DNA from: Carnegiea gigantea
Lineage: Eukaryota; Streptophyta; Magnoliopsida; Caryophyllales; Cactaceae
Assembly (NCBI GenBank): GCA_029747015.1
Contig: JAKOGI010000122.1
Coordinates: 72,501-136,500 of the forward strand
Reading direction: 5' to 3'
DNA: 64,000 nt
Part shown: positions 1-11,429 of the stretch, one piece after another
Layout: each line of letters begins with the position of its first letter
How positions within the stretch are numbered: the stretch's first letter is position 1
The notes under the pieces: generated by a model
Database searches by the model: none
What the model was told of the DNA's origin: nothing
The model's input: only the letters and a program-made list of their open reading frames with translations
Position numbers and translations under genes: made by a program

Positions 1-1660
1 CTTTCAATCCTGCAGAAATTTTCTTATCACATAATTCCGAAAGCACTCCTCCACTTTTGTTATCCCACTCAAATGTGTTGGTTGATATCTTCGTCGATAT
101 CTCCTTTCTCTTCAATGCTCAAACCTAAATACCTTAACTTCTTAGCCCTAGGTATAGCCACGCCATCTATGATGACTTCTTCCACACCTGCTTTCTCACC
201 ATAGAGGCCACATTTTAAGTATTCAATCTTTGATATACTCAATCTAAATCCTCTACGTTCTAAGGTATGTCTCCATTGCTTTAACTTGCTGTTAAGACCA
301 TTTGTGGTCTCATTGATGAGAACAATGTCATCAGCAAATAATACATCATGGCACCTCGTCCTAAATCCCTTTTGTGAGTACATCCATAATGATAATGAAA
401 AATAACAAGTTTAGAGCTGTTCCTCGATGGAGCCCAATGTCAATAGGAAAGTTATTTGTGTCTCCTCCTGAGGTCCTAACACTTATTTTTACTCCCTCAT
501 ACATATCCTTGATAGCTTGGATATATGTCTCCGACACCTCTTTCTTCCCCAAACACTCCTATAGTACCTCGTACAGTACTTTATCATACGCTTTCTCTAG
601 ATCTATGAATACCATGTGGATATTTTTTTTCTATCTATGTACACGTTCATACGCCTTCTTATGAGATGGATTGCTTTGATAGTCAATCTACCTGGCATAA
701 AATCAAACTGGTTATCAGAAATGGAAATCCTTCCTCAACCTTCCCTCAATCACCCTTCTTCACAACTTCATAGTGTGACTAAGGGGTTTAATACCTCTAT
801 AGTTGTTACAATCTTGAGTATCACCCTGTTCTTATAAAGCTAGATGATTGTACTAAATTGCCATTCACGAAGCATCTGCGTAGTCCTAAAAATGACATTT
901 AAGAGCTCTGTTAACCATTCTATCCCTTCTTCATGCAGACACTGTCATATTTCCACAAGGCTACAGTATGGGCCTATAGCATTTTTAGTTTTCATCTTTC
1001 TTAATACATCTCTAACCTTCTCTTCCAATACAACTGCAAAACCTATAGTTTTGCGGTTCCCCCTAAACCCTTCTCTCATTTGTCTGTAAATACTCACTAA
1101 ATTCGCTATTAAAGACCTTAGAAAAGTAACTCTGCCATCTCTTCCTTATTTTAGTATCCTCTACTAAAATCTTACTGCCATCTCCTTTGATGCACCCTAG
1201 ATTTTTTGAGTCTCTTGTTTTCTTATCCGTAGCCCTTCCTAACTTGAGGACATTTTTTTTTGCCTCCTTAGTCTCCACCTTCTAATATATCCTTCCATAT
1301 GTGTTGTTTTTTGTAAAAGTGATAGCTTTCTTTGCTACCTTTTTAGCCTCTTTATACCTAACAAAATTAACTTCTTTTTCTTCATCCAATCTATGGCTAA
1401 TTAGAGTGGCGTATGCGTCTTGTTTCTTCTTAACCATCTGTTTCACCTCTTCACTCCACTGCTAAGCTCTTGTTATTCTACCTCCACTCCTTCTAGAGAT
1501 TCCTAAGATCTCCTTAGTTGACCTTTGAATGCACTCAGCCATTGTTTCCGGCATTGTATTTGCATTCTTTGCTTGCTTCCAACTTCATTCTGCTTTAATC
1601 TTCTCCGCTGATATAGTAACGCTCTATACAGTAAGATTCCACTATCTAACTCTAGGATCT
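1..1660 (-). mobile_element. RTE-type LINE, 5'-truncated and cut by the window edge
   Basis: Minus-strand translation gives the linker and reverse-transcriptase part of a non-LTR retrotransposon. In element order it has a linker rich in KKQDAY-like residues (about 1380-1450), a second linker segment ending in a KRWQSYF-like motif (1063-1278), the RT motif around GLHRGTAL (361-552), and the catalytic FADDIVLI motif (about 315-338). The FADD block followed by a GFRLS-like segment is typical of plant RTE-clade LINEs. The apurinic endonuclease domain is missing upstream of about 1660, and the 3' end lies outside the window. At least two frame changes and several stops make it inactive. The right boundary is set only by loss of similarity where the AT-rich repeats begin. 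Confidence 0.8.
69..552 (-). pseudogene. LINE reverse transcriptase palm fragment
   Basis: Two overlapping minus-strand frames (361-552, then 69-383) together cover the palm of a non-LTR reverse transcriptase. The first holds the primer-grip-side motif with GLHRGTAL, where an intact copy would usually read GLHQGSAL. The second holds FADDIVLI, including the two catalytic aspartates, followed by a thumb-proximal segment with LRYLGLSI. The frame changes between the two motifs, so no continuous enzyme can be read. The aspartate pair itself is intact. The element's direction agrees with the linker segments at 1063-1640. Confidence 0.75.
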
Positions 1661-1664
1661 CTGA

Positions 1665-4180
1665 CACTCCTTATTAAAATAAATTATTTCCTTATTAAAA
1701 TAACTTAGTATAGCTCATTAAAACTTTTCAAGTACCTCATTCTTAAATTTGAGTCTAGCAAAAGATACATCATAACAACTCATAAGATTTCATAACTTTT
1801 ATCTTATTATTCATACATATCAGAACTCTCCAAAGGATACAACACAATTCGCCAAACCAATATAACACTTCAGAAAATGAACTAGCTACAATGTGCTTGT
1901 GCTCATTAGAAATGTGCACGTGCTCCCTAGAAATGTGCATGTGCTCACTAAAAATGTGTATTCTTACTAAAAATTATGGTGCATTATATTGTTTGGTAAC
2001 TCATTTTTTATAATTATGAATACCTAGCATAACTTACTAAATTGTGTTGATGACCACATATATTTTGTGGCTTGCTAAATATTATCTTAGCTCACTAAAC
2101 AAACATCATAGCTTACTAAAATCCATATCACAAATCTCTGGAATATAATTTTGTTAAATTTTTGATCATGAAATTTATATCATAGCTCACCAAAAGAGTA
2201 AGTAAAAGCTCACTTAAAAATATATTATAGCTCACTAAAGTTTTCAACTACCTCGTACTTAAAAATTTGAGTCTAGCAAGAGATATATCATAATAGCTCT
2301 GAGGATTACATAATGTATATCTCACTGTACATATACACCAAAGCTCACCAATTGATATAGTATAGTTCATTAAACAAATATCATACTTCAAAACATAGCC
2401 TATTATATGTTTGTACTTACTAAAAATGTGTATATCTTCACTAAAAATGTGTATATGCTCACTAAAATTTGTCTAATCATGGTTTGCTCACTGAAAATTA
2501 TAGTGCATTATATTGTTTGTTAACTCATTTTTTGTTATAAATATCTAGTTCTTCTTACTAAATCATATCGATCGCCACATTATTCCACAGCTCAATAAAT
2601 ATTACCTTCACTCACTGAATAAATATCATAACTCACTCAAAGACATAGCACATATCACTCAAAAAATCTTACATCTCACTAAATGTTTTTCAAGTACCTC
2701 ATTCTTAAATTTCAGTCTAGCAAAAGATATATCATAATAGTTTGGAAGATTATGTAATGTATATCTCACTGTACATATATACCACAACTCACCACAAGAT
2801 CCACCATAATTCACTAAATAAATATCATCCTGTAGAATATAAACTGTAATGTGATTATACTCACTAAAAATGATCATGTGCTCACTAAAAGTATGTACAT
2901 GCTCACTAAAAATGGCCAAAGCGTTACTTTGCTCTCTAAAAATTATGGTGCATGATCCGAAAAATATGATTTTCCTGGTATGACCCATACGCCTCAATCA
3001 TAGGTTAGGCCCAATTTGGCATAATGGGCCCTAGCGGGATCCTTGGGGCTCCAACCAAGGGCCAAAGCGGACTGAGTGGTCTAATAGTCCAATTAGAGGT
3101 CTTCCCGAGATCACAACCCGGGGGTGCGCTTTTTGCAGGTAAAACATCCGAGGAAGAGGACATCAGCTACTTTGCACGTGCTATCACGTAAGCCCGCTCT
3201 CTCATCCCCCGTCATCAATAGCAACACCCCAAGGATTTGCGGAAACAGTGTATTATGTTGTTTGCTCCCTCCTTTTTTACTATCAATAGCTAGTGTTGCT
3301 TACTAAATCATATCACTCATTACGTATATTTCATAGCTCAGTACATAATACTTGAACTCACTAAATAAATATCATAACTCACTAAAGGACATAGTATAGA
3401 TCACTGAAATGTAATTTTGTTAAGTTTTAAGTCTCTAATGTATATCATACCTCACCAAAACACTATATAGAAGCTCAATAAAAAGACATAGTACAACTCA
3501 CTATTAAACTTTTCAATTACCTCATTCTTAAATTTTTGTCCAGCAAAAGATATAACATAACAGTTGAAAAGATTACATAATGTGTACTTCACTTTACATA
3601 CATAGCACACTCTCATAAAAAGATACATATGCAATTGACTAAATAAATATCATATTTCATAATATGGACTAGAATGTGTTTGTGCTTGCTGAAATTGTCT
3701 ATCTGCTCACTAAAAATGTATATAATGCATTTTTTAACTAAACCTATCATATATTATATGTGGTGATTGTGAGCATTTGTGTTATACCGAGTGGCTAGTG
3801 AATATCAGTTGCATATTTGGTGAGCATTATCATCGTTGTCTATATTAATTATATTATAATAATATTAACAGAAAGAAAAATATACTACAATTTATTGTAT
3901 TAATTAATGAGTACCGTTGCATATATTAGCGAGCATGTATTAATGAACATTATTGTATATATATTATTAAGCATTATCATATGTCTGAGTAAGCATTGTT
4001 ATACATATTAGTAAGCATGTATTAGTGACTATGATTGTATATATTAGTGACATTTGCCATTTTATAATAAAAAATTAAGAAATAATGTTAATAAACTTTT
4101 ATTTTATGCATTCGTGCGCATCAATATATGTATAAGTGAGAACTATTGTATATATTAATGAGCATGTATTACATACCTAA
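1665..4180. repeat. AT-rich element built of CTCACTAAA-like motifs, reversed in the right arm
   Basis: From 1665 to about 3720 the + strand carries roughly two dozen variants of GCTCACTAAA, such as TGCTCACTAAAAATGTG. From about 3740 to 4180 the same motif appears in reverse complement (TTAGTGAGCAT and variants), about a dozen times. A longer block starting TTTTCAAGTACCTCATTC recurs near 1725, 2241, 2685 and 3508. The 2685-3508 gap is larger because a solo LTR sits in it. Motif clusters facing inward from both ends resemble the subterminal repeats that transposases bind in some DNA transposons, or a foldback element. I see no transposase frame and could not fix terminal inverted repeats or a target duplication. 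Short reading frames inside are not convincing genes. Confidence 0.6.
2953..3247 (+). mobile_element. Solo LTR related to the Tat-type Gypsy LTR at 39448-39963
   Basis: This GC-richer 295-bp block interrupts one copy of the surrounding AT-rich repeat. It begins TGATCCGAAAAATATG and ends GGAAACA, so it has TG...CA ends. It is flanked by GTGCA (2948-2952) and GTGTA (3248-3252), a 5-bp target duplication with one mismatch. It shares ordered stretches with the reverse complement of the LTR at 39448-39963: TAGGCCCAAT, TAATGGGCCCTA, CACAACCCGGGG, TTTTTGCAGGT, GAAGAGGAC, TTGCACG. It is about 220 bp shorter than that LTR, mainly in the middle. No internal sequence remains, as expected from LTR-LTR recombination. 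Confidence 0.78.
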
Positions 4181-4672
4181 TTTTTCTTGGTTATGAAAAA
4201 TGTTTTACTGGAAGATAATTTTGTTGTATATCATTCACGAATGAAAAATGTTTGACTCATAAATGTTTGCTTATCACTTTAAAAAAAAAAAAAAATCAGA
4301 TTCCTAATATGAAAAGAAAAATACAAATGAACAAGAAGGTGAGGTGGAAAAGTAATTATGCCACAAAAAAGAAACAAACTAATGAGTAGCCCAGAGAGAG
4401 AAAAAACTGAATGGAAAAAGCACTTTGCAATTATCTCAGTAAGAGAAAAGAAAAGTAGTTAATAACCAAAAAAAATGAATAAACAAAAATTATTTCATTA
4501 TGTGCTACCATTGAGCCTTGAACCCTGACAACCCAAGAAAAATTGCCCCAGACATTTGGCCTTGCCACCAAACCCACAACCGCCACATGGCCATCATTGC
4601 AACAAATACGTATTTAAAACGCTTACATTGCAATGACATGTACGCCTGGTTGTTTGCTACGTAGATCTGGCA
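4181..4672. other. Gene-free AT-rich stretch
   Basis: Purine-rich, AT-rich DNA with a poly(A) run near 4279-4294. Short reading frames exist on both strands, but none resembles a known family. I see nothing functional here. Confidence 0.5.
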
Positions 4673-5045
4673 AATGGTCATTCGAGTCGGGTACGAGTCG
4701 GATCTTAGTTGGGTTCGGGTCACTTTTGGATCAACTATTTTCGGGTCGGGCTCGGGTGAAGTTCGGGTTTGGGTCACTTTCGGGTCAACATGTTCAGGCC
4801 GGGTTCGGTTCGATACAAGTGAAGTTCGGGTTTGGGTCTCTTACGGGTACCATATTCGGATCGGTACAGGCTCAGTTCAGATGGAGTTCGGATCGGGTCT
4901 ATTTCAGGTTGTATACAGTAGCCCAATTCGGATCGGGTATGGGTGAAGTGTAATTTGGGTCAGATGGGTTCAATTCAATATTCGGGTCAATATCGGATCA
5001 GGTGTAAATTAAATCGGGTATAAATCAAGTTGGATTAATTTCGAA
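4673..5045 (+). repeat. Degenerate TCGGGT-rich tract, copy 1
   Basis: The + strand is a decayed short-period repeat built of TCGGGT, TTCGGGT and CGGATCGGGT variants. Two overlapping open frames result from the simple repeat and show SGSGEVRVW-like periodicity, so they should not be read as proteins. A second tract of the same type and orientation lies at 7530-7820. Such tracts are common dispersed sequence in plant genomes. Their function, if any, is unknown to me. Confidence 0.7.
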
Positions 5046-5194
5046 TCATTGTATGTTTTCAATGCAGCCATCCTTAGTTCTTTACTCTTAACTTGTATTT
5101 AAAAGTCAAAAACCATTATTCTAGATTTCTCTTTTAATTCATACATTAATGATTAATTGATTATACATTTGATATACATACATACATACATACT

Positions 5195-5195
<1 letters not shown>

Positions 5196-5288
<93 letters not shown>
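5196..5288. repeat. (TA)n microsatellite
   Basis: An uninterrupted TA dinucleotide run of roughly 90 bp, preceded by a short CATA-rich run (5172-5195). Long perfect TA runs often vary in length, and assembly of this spot may be unreliable. Confidence 0.95.
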
Positions 5289-5293
<5 letters not shown>

Positions 5294-6054
5294 GAAAATT
5301 ATATAGGGTTAGTTCTAAATTACTAAGAAAGTTAGTAAATTACAAATACAAGTATGCAACTCATCTCTAACCTTGTATCAAATGCACCATGTAATTATCG
5401 AAAGGATTATGTGTCATTAAGTCAAGTTTTAATCATCTCAATTGAGTTCATCCGATGACAAAATAAGTGGACTAACCTAGCGCAAATCATTTGTCAATTG
5501 TCTCATTTGTGAGCCCAAATGCCAAAATATAGATTGAAAACTGAAAAGAAAAGAAAGAAAATAACGAAATTTTTATTTAGACCCCGGTGTTGGTTTATAA
5601 CTTCACGTTCGTCATGTTTGCGATTGGTGAATAGAAACAGGTTTATTCAAGTCGACATTTTTAGCAATCGAATCAATGTTTTTTGATAGCTCGTTAAGTG
5701 ATCATACATCAAAATTCAAAGATTTGTCTTTGTGACATTAACAACTTAATCTGCATTTGCTCAATGAGCCGAAACTAAAAAGCAACTGCAATATATGAGT
5801 ATATGTCAATTAGCATTACATTTATGTGATTGTGGATGCTCGTTATTGAAACTCGAGACTTAGAATTTAATTGCCTAAAATTCGAATGAGTCACATTTGT
5901 ATGAGATCATATGCAACGATACAGTCCTGAATATAATTTTGTAAAATTAAACATGTTATAGAGATGATTTAGAATCGTAGATCAGTAGTGCGAAATTTTT
6001 GACAGTAATTATAGAATGATATTATAAATTTATAATCATAGCGTGCATTGCATT
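5289..6054. other. Gene-free AT-rich stretch
   Basis: No reading frame with recognisable similarity and no clear repeat structure. I see nothing to annotate. Confidence 0.5.
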
Positions 6055-7204
6055 GACCCTGCTCTATTTCGCGTTTTTGAGGATTTAGCTAAGAACCTAT
6101 ATCTCCTTGCAACTTATTAAATCTCCTTATAGCTCCATACATCCTAAACATAATCCTTACATCTTCTTACATCTCCCTACATCTTTTTACGTCTCATATA
6201 GATTTTCTATAATATTCATTTATTTTAATTACAGAAATATGTATATTTTTTAATTATACTTCCAATATACAAAATCTGTAAATATCTTATGAACACAACA
6301 TTTATATAAACATAAAAACATAATATAACAACGTAAATTATGCTTGAGTTTTTACACGAACAATATATGTTGTTATAGATGGAATAAGTGACCATACTTT
6401 TTAAATTATAATACAAAGCTTTTGTTCATGTTTAAGTGTGGAGCATATATGAAAACTGTCAAACTGTATGCGACGAAAGTATTATAGCTATTTCATCCCC
6501 AAGTTTATCCATGGCAATTTTGTTACTATCATTATACAATTGAACATTTGGTGGTTGTTCCAAATTTGGTTTCTTTGCTAAGATTGATATGCGCTTGTTA
6601 TGAAGAATAATAAAATTGCGCAAAGTACAACAAGAAACGATTTTCGTATTTTAAGCATTGCTGAATAATATTTTAAGGGTTTATTTATAAATTTTCTTGG
6701 CGACAATATTGACCATACGTTTACATTTAAAATTGCTTACTTAAAATAGGATTTTATTTTAAGAGTTGTCTTCAATTTTGTCAAAAAAATTTTTTTTTTT
6801 GGGGTCATACTTTGCTTATTGGATCAAACTAATGTAAATATAAAAAATCACCTTAAGTGTACAAAATTTTATTGACAAATTTTTTGGAATTTAATATATT
6901 TTATTATTGTGTAATTAACTTAGTTAATGGTTTATTTTCAATTAAGTTTATTATTTTAATATTATTATTTCTCATCCAAAAAGTTCATTGTAAAACAAAC
7001 ATATTTCATTTCAATTATATTAAGAAATATTTTGTTTACTAATGGTATCAAATTTTAGCCGTACATATAACTAATATATCATAATTGTCATAAATTATAC
7101 TATACATCTATTGAATAATTCAACAGCTCCTTACATCTATCTTTACAGCTCCTTACATCTTCTTACAGCTTATAGCTGTATCTTATCGTGAAATAGAACT
7201 GGTC
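6055..7204. mobile_element. Candidate DNA transposon or MITE with imperfect terminal inverted repeats
   Basis: The left end reads GACCCTGCTCTATTTCGCG. The reverse complement of the right end reads GACCAGTTCTATTTCACG, matching at about 15 of 19 positions with one gap. Just inside each end is a cluster of the motif CTCCTTACATCT and variants (left about 6100-6190, right about 7125-7170), a subterminal-repeat pattern. The 1.15-kb interior is about three-quarters AT and has only short frames without similarity, so any element here is non-autonomous. I could not identify a convincing target duplication, so the family is not assigned. Confidence 0.45.
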
Positions 7205-7529
7205 AAGTCATTAAGTGAATCAAATAATAAAATAAGATTGCTAGATCCTAATAAGTTTAATAAATTGTTAATTACACTTATCTTTTCTTAATTCCTATTA
7301 TGACAAAATATTTTTTCTCTTATATTTTTACTACATATCTATCAAATTAAAAACTTAAAACTATCAACTATTTTATTTTTTCCTCTTAAGTTTTTAATTG
7401 ATTTCATTTGTAAAAATTCCCTCTTAAGTTGTTTTTCTTTTCCCACCTAAACTCAACTAATTGAGTTTGAAAAATTCAAAATTCCTCCCAAAAGAGAAAA
7501 GACTAAAACCTCCAAAAAAAATTACTGTT
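7205..7529. other. Gene-free AT-rich stretch
   Basis: AT-rich sequence with TTTTCTTAATT-type runs and no frame or motif that I recognise. Confidence 0.4.
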
Positions 7530-7820
7530 ATTCGGGTAAAATAGAGTCGGCTAAGAATCGGATCTGTTTTAAATCGGGCACGGTTCGGTTCGGGTTCCGG
7601 TTGTCCATTTTCGGGTCAGGTCGGATCACTACGGATCTGGTTTGAATTGGGTCGGGTCATTTCGAGTGTGGGTCATTTTGGGTTATGTTACAATTTGGGT
7701 TTCGTTCGGTTTTGGATCGGTTTACTTCAGGTGTTTGGTCCAAGTCGATTCATCCCATTTCAGGTTTCGGTTCTTATATGGATCTAGGTCGTTCATTTTG
7801 GGTTTCGGGTCTTAGGTCAG
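7530..7820 (+). repeat. Degenerate TCGGGT-rich tract, copy 2
   Basis: A second tract of decayed TCGGGT and TTCGGGTT units in the same orientation as 4673-5045. The two tracts bracket about 2.5 kb that includes the TA microsatellite and the candidate TIR element. They could be independent remnants of the same dispersed repeat or edges of a larger unit. Confidence 0.65.
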
Positions 7821-7957
7821 TTTTACTAAGGCTATTGCTATGGCATCTGGTGATGTGACATTGTCTATTCGTCAACCTACAAAGAAAATTTGAATATTGT
7901 AAATATGCAGCATGCATGGTTAACATAGTTAACAGCAATTCCTTTCCTTGGAAAGGA

Positions 7958-8610
7958 TGAATTATTTCGGGTTAGCTTATTTAATTAATTCATTTCATTC
8001 AAATAAATTGGAGTAGAATAACTTTTAAGTTACAGTCCAAACGACTACCAAGTCAAACAATCAAAATGACTACTAAGTCGCAACTAAATAAACTATCAAA
8101 TCAAAAACCCAAACAAGAGCCCAAGAAGACAAAACAATCGCAAACTCTAGTAGTAGGAGGGAATTTTTTTTCCGTATAAATATAACACTACTCTCTTCTA
8201 TTCAGAGCTTAAAAAAAAAAAAAAAACTCTTTAACTTTCGAGCCTATCTAAAGACTCAAACTCCTAAGCATCCTCTCTCTAGAAGAAGACAACAAGCACA
8301 TCAAGTACATATCATCTACTTTCGAAGATCAAATACTCTTTTGGAATGAGATTAAGCCTCTTCGGCCCTATTTCAAGATCAAATTCATCAAAGTTCATCA
8401 AGGCAAATCAAATAATTAAGTAGATCGAGAATCAAGCCAGTTGCCCCCCTTCAAGTATAAATTGGAGGTCAATTTAGGGGACTTTCATTTGTCTATTATA
8501 ACAAATGCACAAAGATTGTACCAACATATACGATACCAATACAAAAATTAAATTTTTTTCTTAATTTCTTGTCTAATTTATTTTAAATTCGAAATTTGTG
8601 TTTATATGGC
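7958..8610 (+). other. Possible decayed solo LTR or promoter-bearing repeat
   Basis: The block has an order familiar from plant LTRs. It starts with a region containing TTAATTAATT and repeats of ACTACYAAGTC, then a TATA-like TATAAATATA (8175-8184) and a CT-rich stretch with AGAAGAAGACAACAAGC. It ends with CAAAGATTGTACC and a T-rich tail ending TTCGAAATTTGTG. The tail resembles the 3' part of the LTRs at 45743 and 53412, which end AATCTTTGTAATTT. I found no second copy, no primer site and no clear target duplication, so this is a weak call. It could also be a promoter fragment. Confidence 0.25.
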
Positions 8611-9272
8611 AATCCTAATGGAGAGAGCATAGCAACTAACATTAGCAAACTTTCATCCAACTCCACCGCAATATGCAAACCACCAAATTCACATACAACA
8701 CCCTTGGATCTGGAACACATGAATAATTTTGACGGAGTGCAAAAAATGTACGATGAGCTCTAGTTGCTGCCATAGAGAATTTTCAAAAACATATATTTCG
8801 AAAGACAAAAACTCACGAACAATCCTAGCGAAGCCATATCTTTACTCTTGGAGACATCCAATCAAACAAAGGACTCAAGGTTAAAGTACTAAGTCCCACA
8901 GAACCAAAACACTTAACATTTAACAACCAACGGAACAAGAATTGCAAGTTAAAGCACAAGTGAGAAATCTGGCGAAATAAAGAAACTAAATTTCAAAGTA
9001 CAAAATTCCTGGCAAAAACTTGGTTAAACATATAAAATAAGTTAAACTAATGCATAAAAACTCCCAAGCAACACGGGGAATACCGGCAGAAGGCTAATAT
9101 AAAGCAATCACACCATACAATGCTCTACATATCAGCCACAGTGTTAAGCTAATACCACATGGATTAAGAGTTGAGCCTCATCTTGCTGCTTAATATCCTT
9201 GTTTGGCTCCAAACTTGCTTTCAAAATACAAACAGGGAAAAATCTAAAAATTAAATATTTAAAAAATAAAAC
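8611..9272. other. Gene-free stretch before the first Copia element
   Basis: A-rich sequence with no recognisable gene, repeat or signal. It ends with AAAAC (9268-9272), the left copy of the target duplication of the Copia element. Confidence 0.5.
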
Positions 9273-9572
9273 TCTTGGCCGGGCCTACTTAATTAGGCCC
9301 GACGGCCACGAGGTGTCACCTAAGGCAACAACCCTAGCTGCCCCATAACCTATAAAAGGAGGTTTGGGGGGTCAGCTAGAGATATACGTGCAAGATTCAA
9401 AATCCCAGACTTTCCTCTCCTCCCCTCACGACTACCCTACTACCATCACTAGGCTTCGGGTCTAGGACGTGGACAACCTAAGGTGACTCTATTAGTCGCC
9501 TAGCATCACTACGGATGTGGACTATTTCCAACAGTTATTTCCGCATTTCAGGTCAGTCTTATTTGTCTAACA
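9273..9572 (+). repeat. 5' LTR of Copia element A
   Basis: The LTR starts TCTTGGCCGGGCC, where the mate starts TGTTAGCCGGGCC, so its first TG has mutated. It ends TTTGTCTAACA. CCTATAAAAGGAGG near 9350 is a good TATA box. A palindromic TTAATTAGGCC segment lies near the start. Confidence 0.93.
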
Positions 9573-9573
9573 G

Positions 9574-9590
9574 TGGTATCAGAACCAGAC
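9574..9590 (+). other. Primer binding site of Copia element A
   Basis: One base after the LTR, TGGTATCAGAACCAGAC matches the standard plant Copia primer site complementary to the 3' end of initiator tRNA-Met (usual start TGGTATCAGAGC). The first ten bases are perfect. Confidence 0.88.
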
Positions 9591-11429
9591 TGATCGTATT
9601 AGTTTTGTTTAATGTGTTTAATGATCTAAATAACAAGCATGCCTAGTTTTGAGAACATGACTATATGTTTAGTTGCTTAATTTTCGTAATTATGCAAGTT
9701 AATAGCATGCTTATACTTTAATGTCTTGAATTGACTAAAGATTGAAAATTTAGTCATGAGAACTGATATTAATTGATGCCTAGATCAGTTAACATGTTTA
9801 TATTTTACAAGCATGATTCTTTATGTGTTTATGTGTTAATTGAAGTCATGCCCAGATTAATCAAGTTCATGCTTAAATCTGCCCATACCTTGTAAAATTA
9901 GCATGCTCAGTTCGTTATCTGTTACCAAAAAAGATCAATTTTTGACTGATAACTCATGATTCAAATTGATCAGATTCATGGTTAAACGTGTTATTGTTCT
10001 ACAAGTATGATTGTTTAAACTAATTAACGTGACCATGCCTTATGCTATTATGATGTTTGAGCAATCATGACATATTTTGCGTGCTAAATCGTGAAAAGCA
10101 TGGTTGAAAAAGCCCTAACCCCACTCGGCTGCTAAACCCTAGTCAACGAGACTCAAAACCCTAATCCTAACCCTAACCCCCTATGCTTAAAACTCAACCT
10201 AGGAAACCTCAGTGGTTTTCAAGGAAATCTCAACCTCAGCTAAAAGAAAAAAAAGGAAGGAAAAGGGGTACAAGAGGCTCAGATCTAGATCAGACCCATC
10301 AGAACTGCCATGGAGGGGTGGTATGTGTAACTCACGCGCCACTGACTAAGGAGATTTTGGCTCTCTTTCTTCCTCCAATCGCACACTTGATTGTCGATCT
10401 ACCCAAATCCGGCAAAGAAACTGCGAAATCCACCAGATTGGCGGCGTGTGTGAGTCTACCGCCACCTCATGAGAGGCATGTTCAGTGCACAACTGGTGTT
10501 TTCTGGCTCGATTGCAGCCGATCTACACGCTAGTGGGTTATTTTTGGGCTTTCGACGGCGAGGTGGGGTTTTTCCTCATCTGGGTTTTTCAGCCAAGGTT
10601 CACCATCCTCGATAAGGTTGAGGTGGAGACATAAGCCGTGAGAAGAAGTTGTAAAGCCGCCACAAAGAGGGTCAGAGAAGGCCGAGTGTTAGTGGAGCTC
10701 TGTTCTCCACACCTTGGCCATGGCGTCGAAGAACTCAGACAGAGAGTTTTTGAGGAGAGAGAATAGAAAGGCAGCGGGTTATGCTGGGTTAGTGAGGGAG
10801 AGTGTTTTATGGTTAGTAAAAAGGTGTTAGCAAGTGCGTTGCTCATTCTTAAAAGCCCCCTGGTTTAAGCTGACTTTGTCAAAGAAAAAAAGGAGGGTCC
10901 GGGATTTTTGGTCATTTGGGCCGTTTTACTTGGGTCGATTTTGTTTTTGTTTCGATTTGAACGGTTGAATATTTGCTCCCATTATCATATAAATTTGTTT
11001 TATATGTTGAAAGTGTCCATGAGTTTGTTTTATATGTTTTTTATGAACTATATTTTTGTCTTTATTTTCATATTATCATTGTTAATAGTATGAAATTTTG
11101 AAGTTGAAATATATAACTTTTTGTTATACTCTAAGTTGTTTTTTCATGAATTAGTTCCATAAAGCTTATGTAAATATGTTTTGCATAATTAAAAGTGAAT
11201 ACCTTTGTGATAGTCACTAAATTAAATTGTTAATTAGTTTAGCAAACCTCTAAGGAAGTTCTATAAAGTTAAGTTAATAAATAAATTAAAGAAGCTCCAA
11301 AATTCATCTCTATACATGATGATTATGAGTTTCGCGAAATTTTCGAACGTATAAAATGAATGATGGGGTTTTCTTGATAATTTAATTATTAAAATAATGT
11401 GTCTAACAAAATAGTATATACTTTCAGAT
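9591..11429 (+). other. Long untranslated leader of Copia element A
   Basis: About 1.84 kb lies between the primer site and the first gag codon. It includes an interrupted run of CCCTAA telomere-like units (about 10112-10183), then an open frame of 116 codons (10183-10533) rich in Lys, Arg and Ser with no family I recognise. It is followed by GT-rich sequence and AT-rich sequence. Plant Copia leaders are normally much shorter, so part of this may be captured or inserted DNA. The frame has no flanking signals that would support a gene. Confidence 0.5.

Noticed and set aside
4633..4953. 106-codon + strand frame with SGSGEV-like repeats
   Set aside because: It is read from the degenerate TCGGGT tract, and two overlapping frames are open for the same reason.
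10112..10183. CCCTAA units as an interstitial telomere
   Set aside because: Only a few imperfect units, within the leader of a retrotransposon, too short for a telomeric relic. Kept only as a note on the leader.
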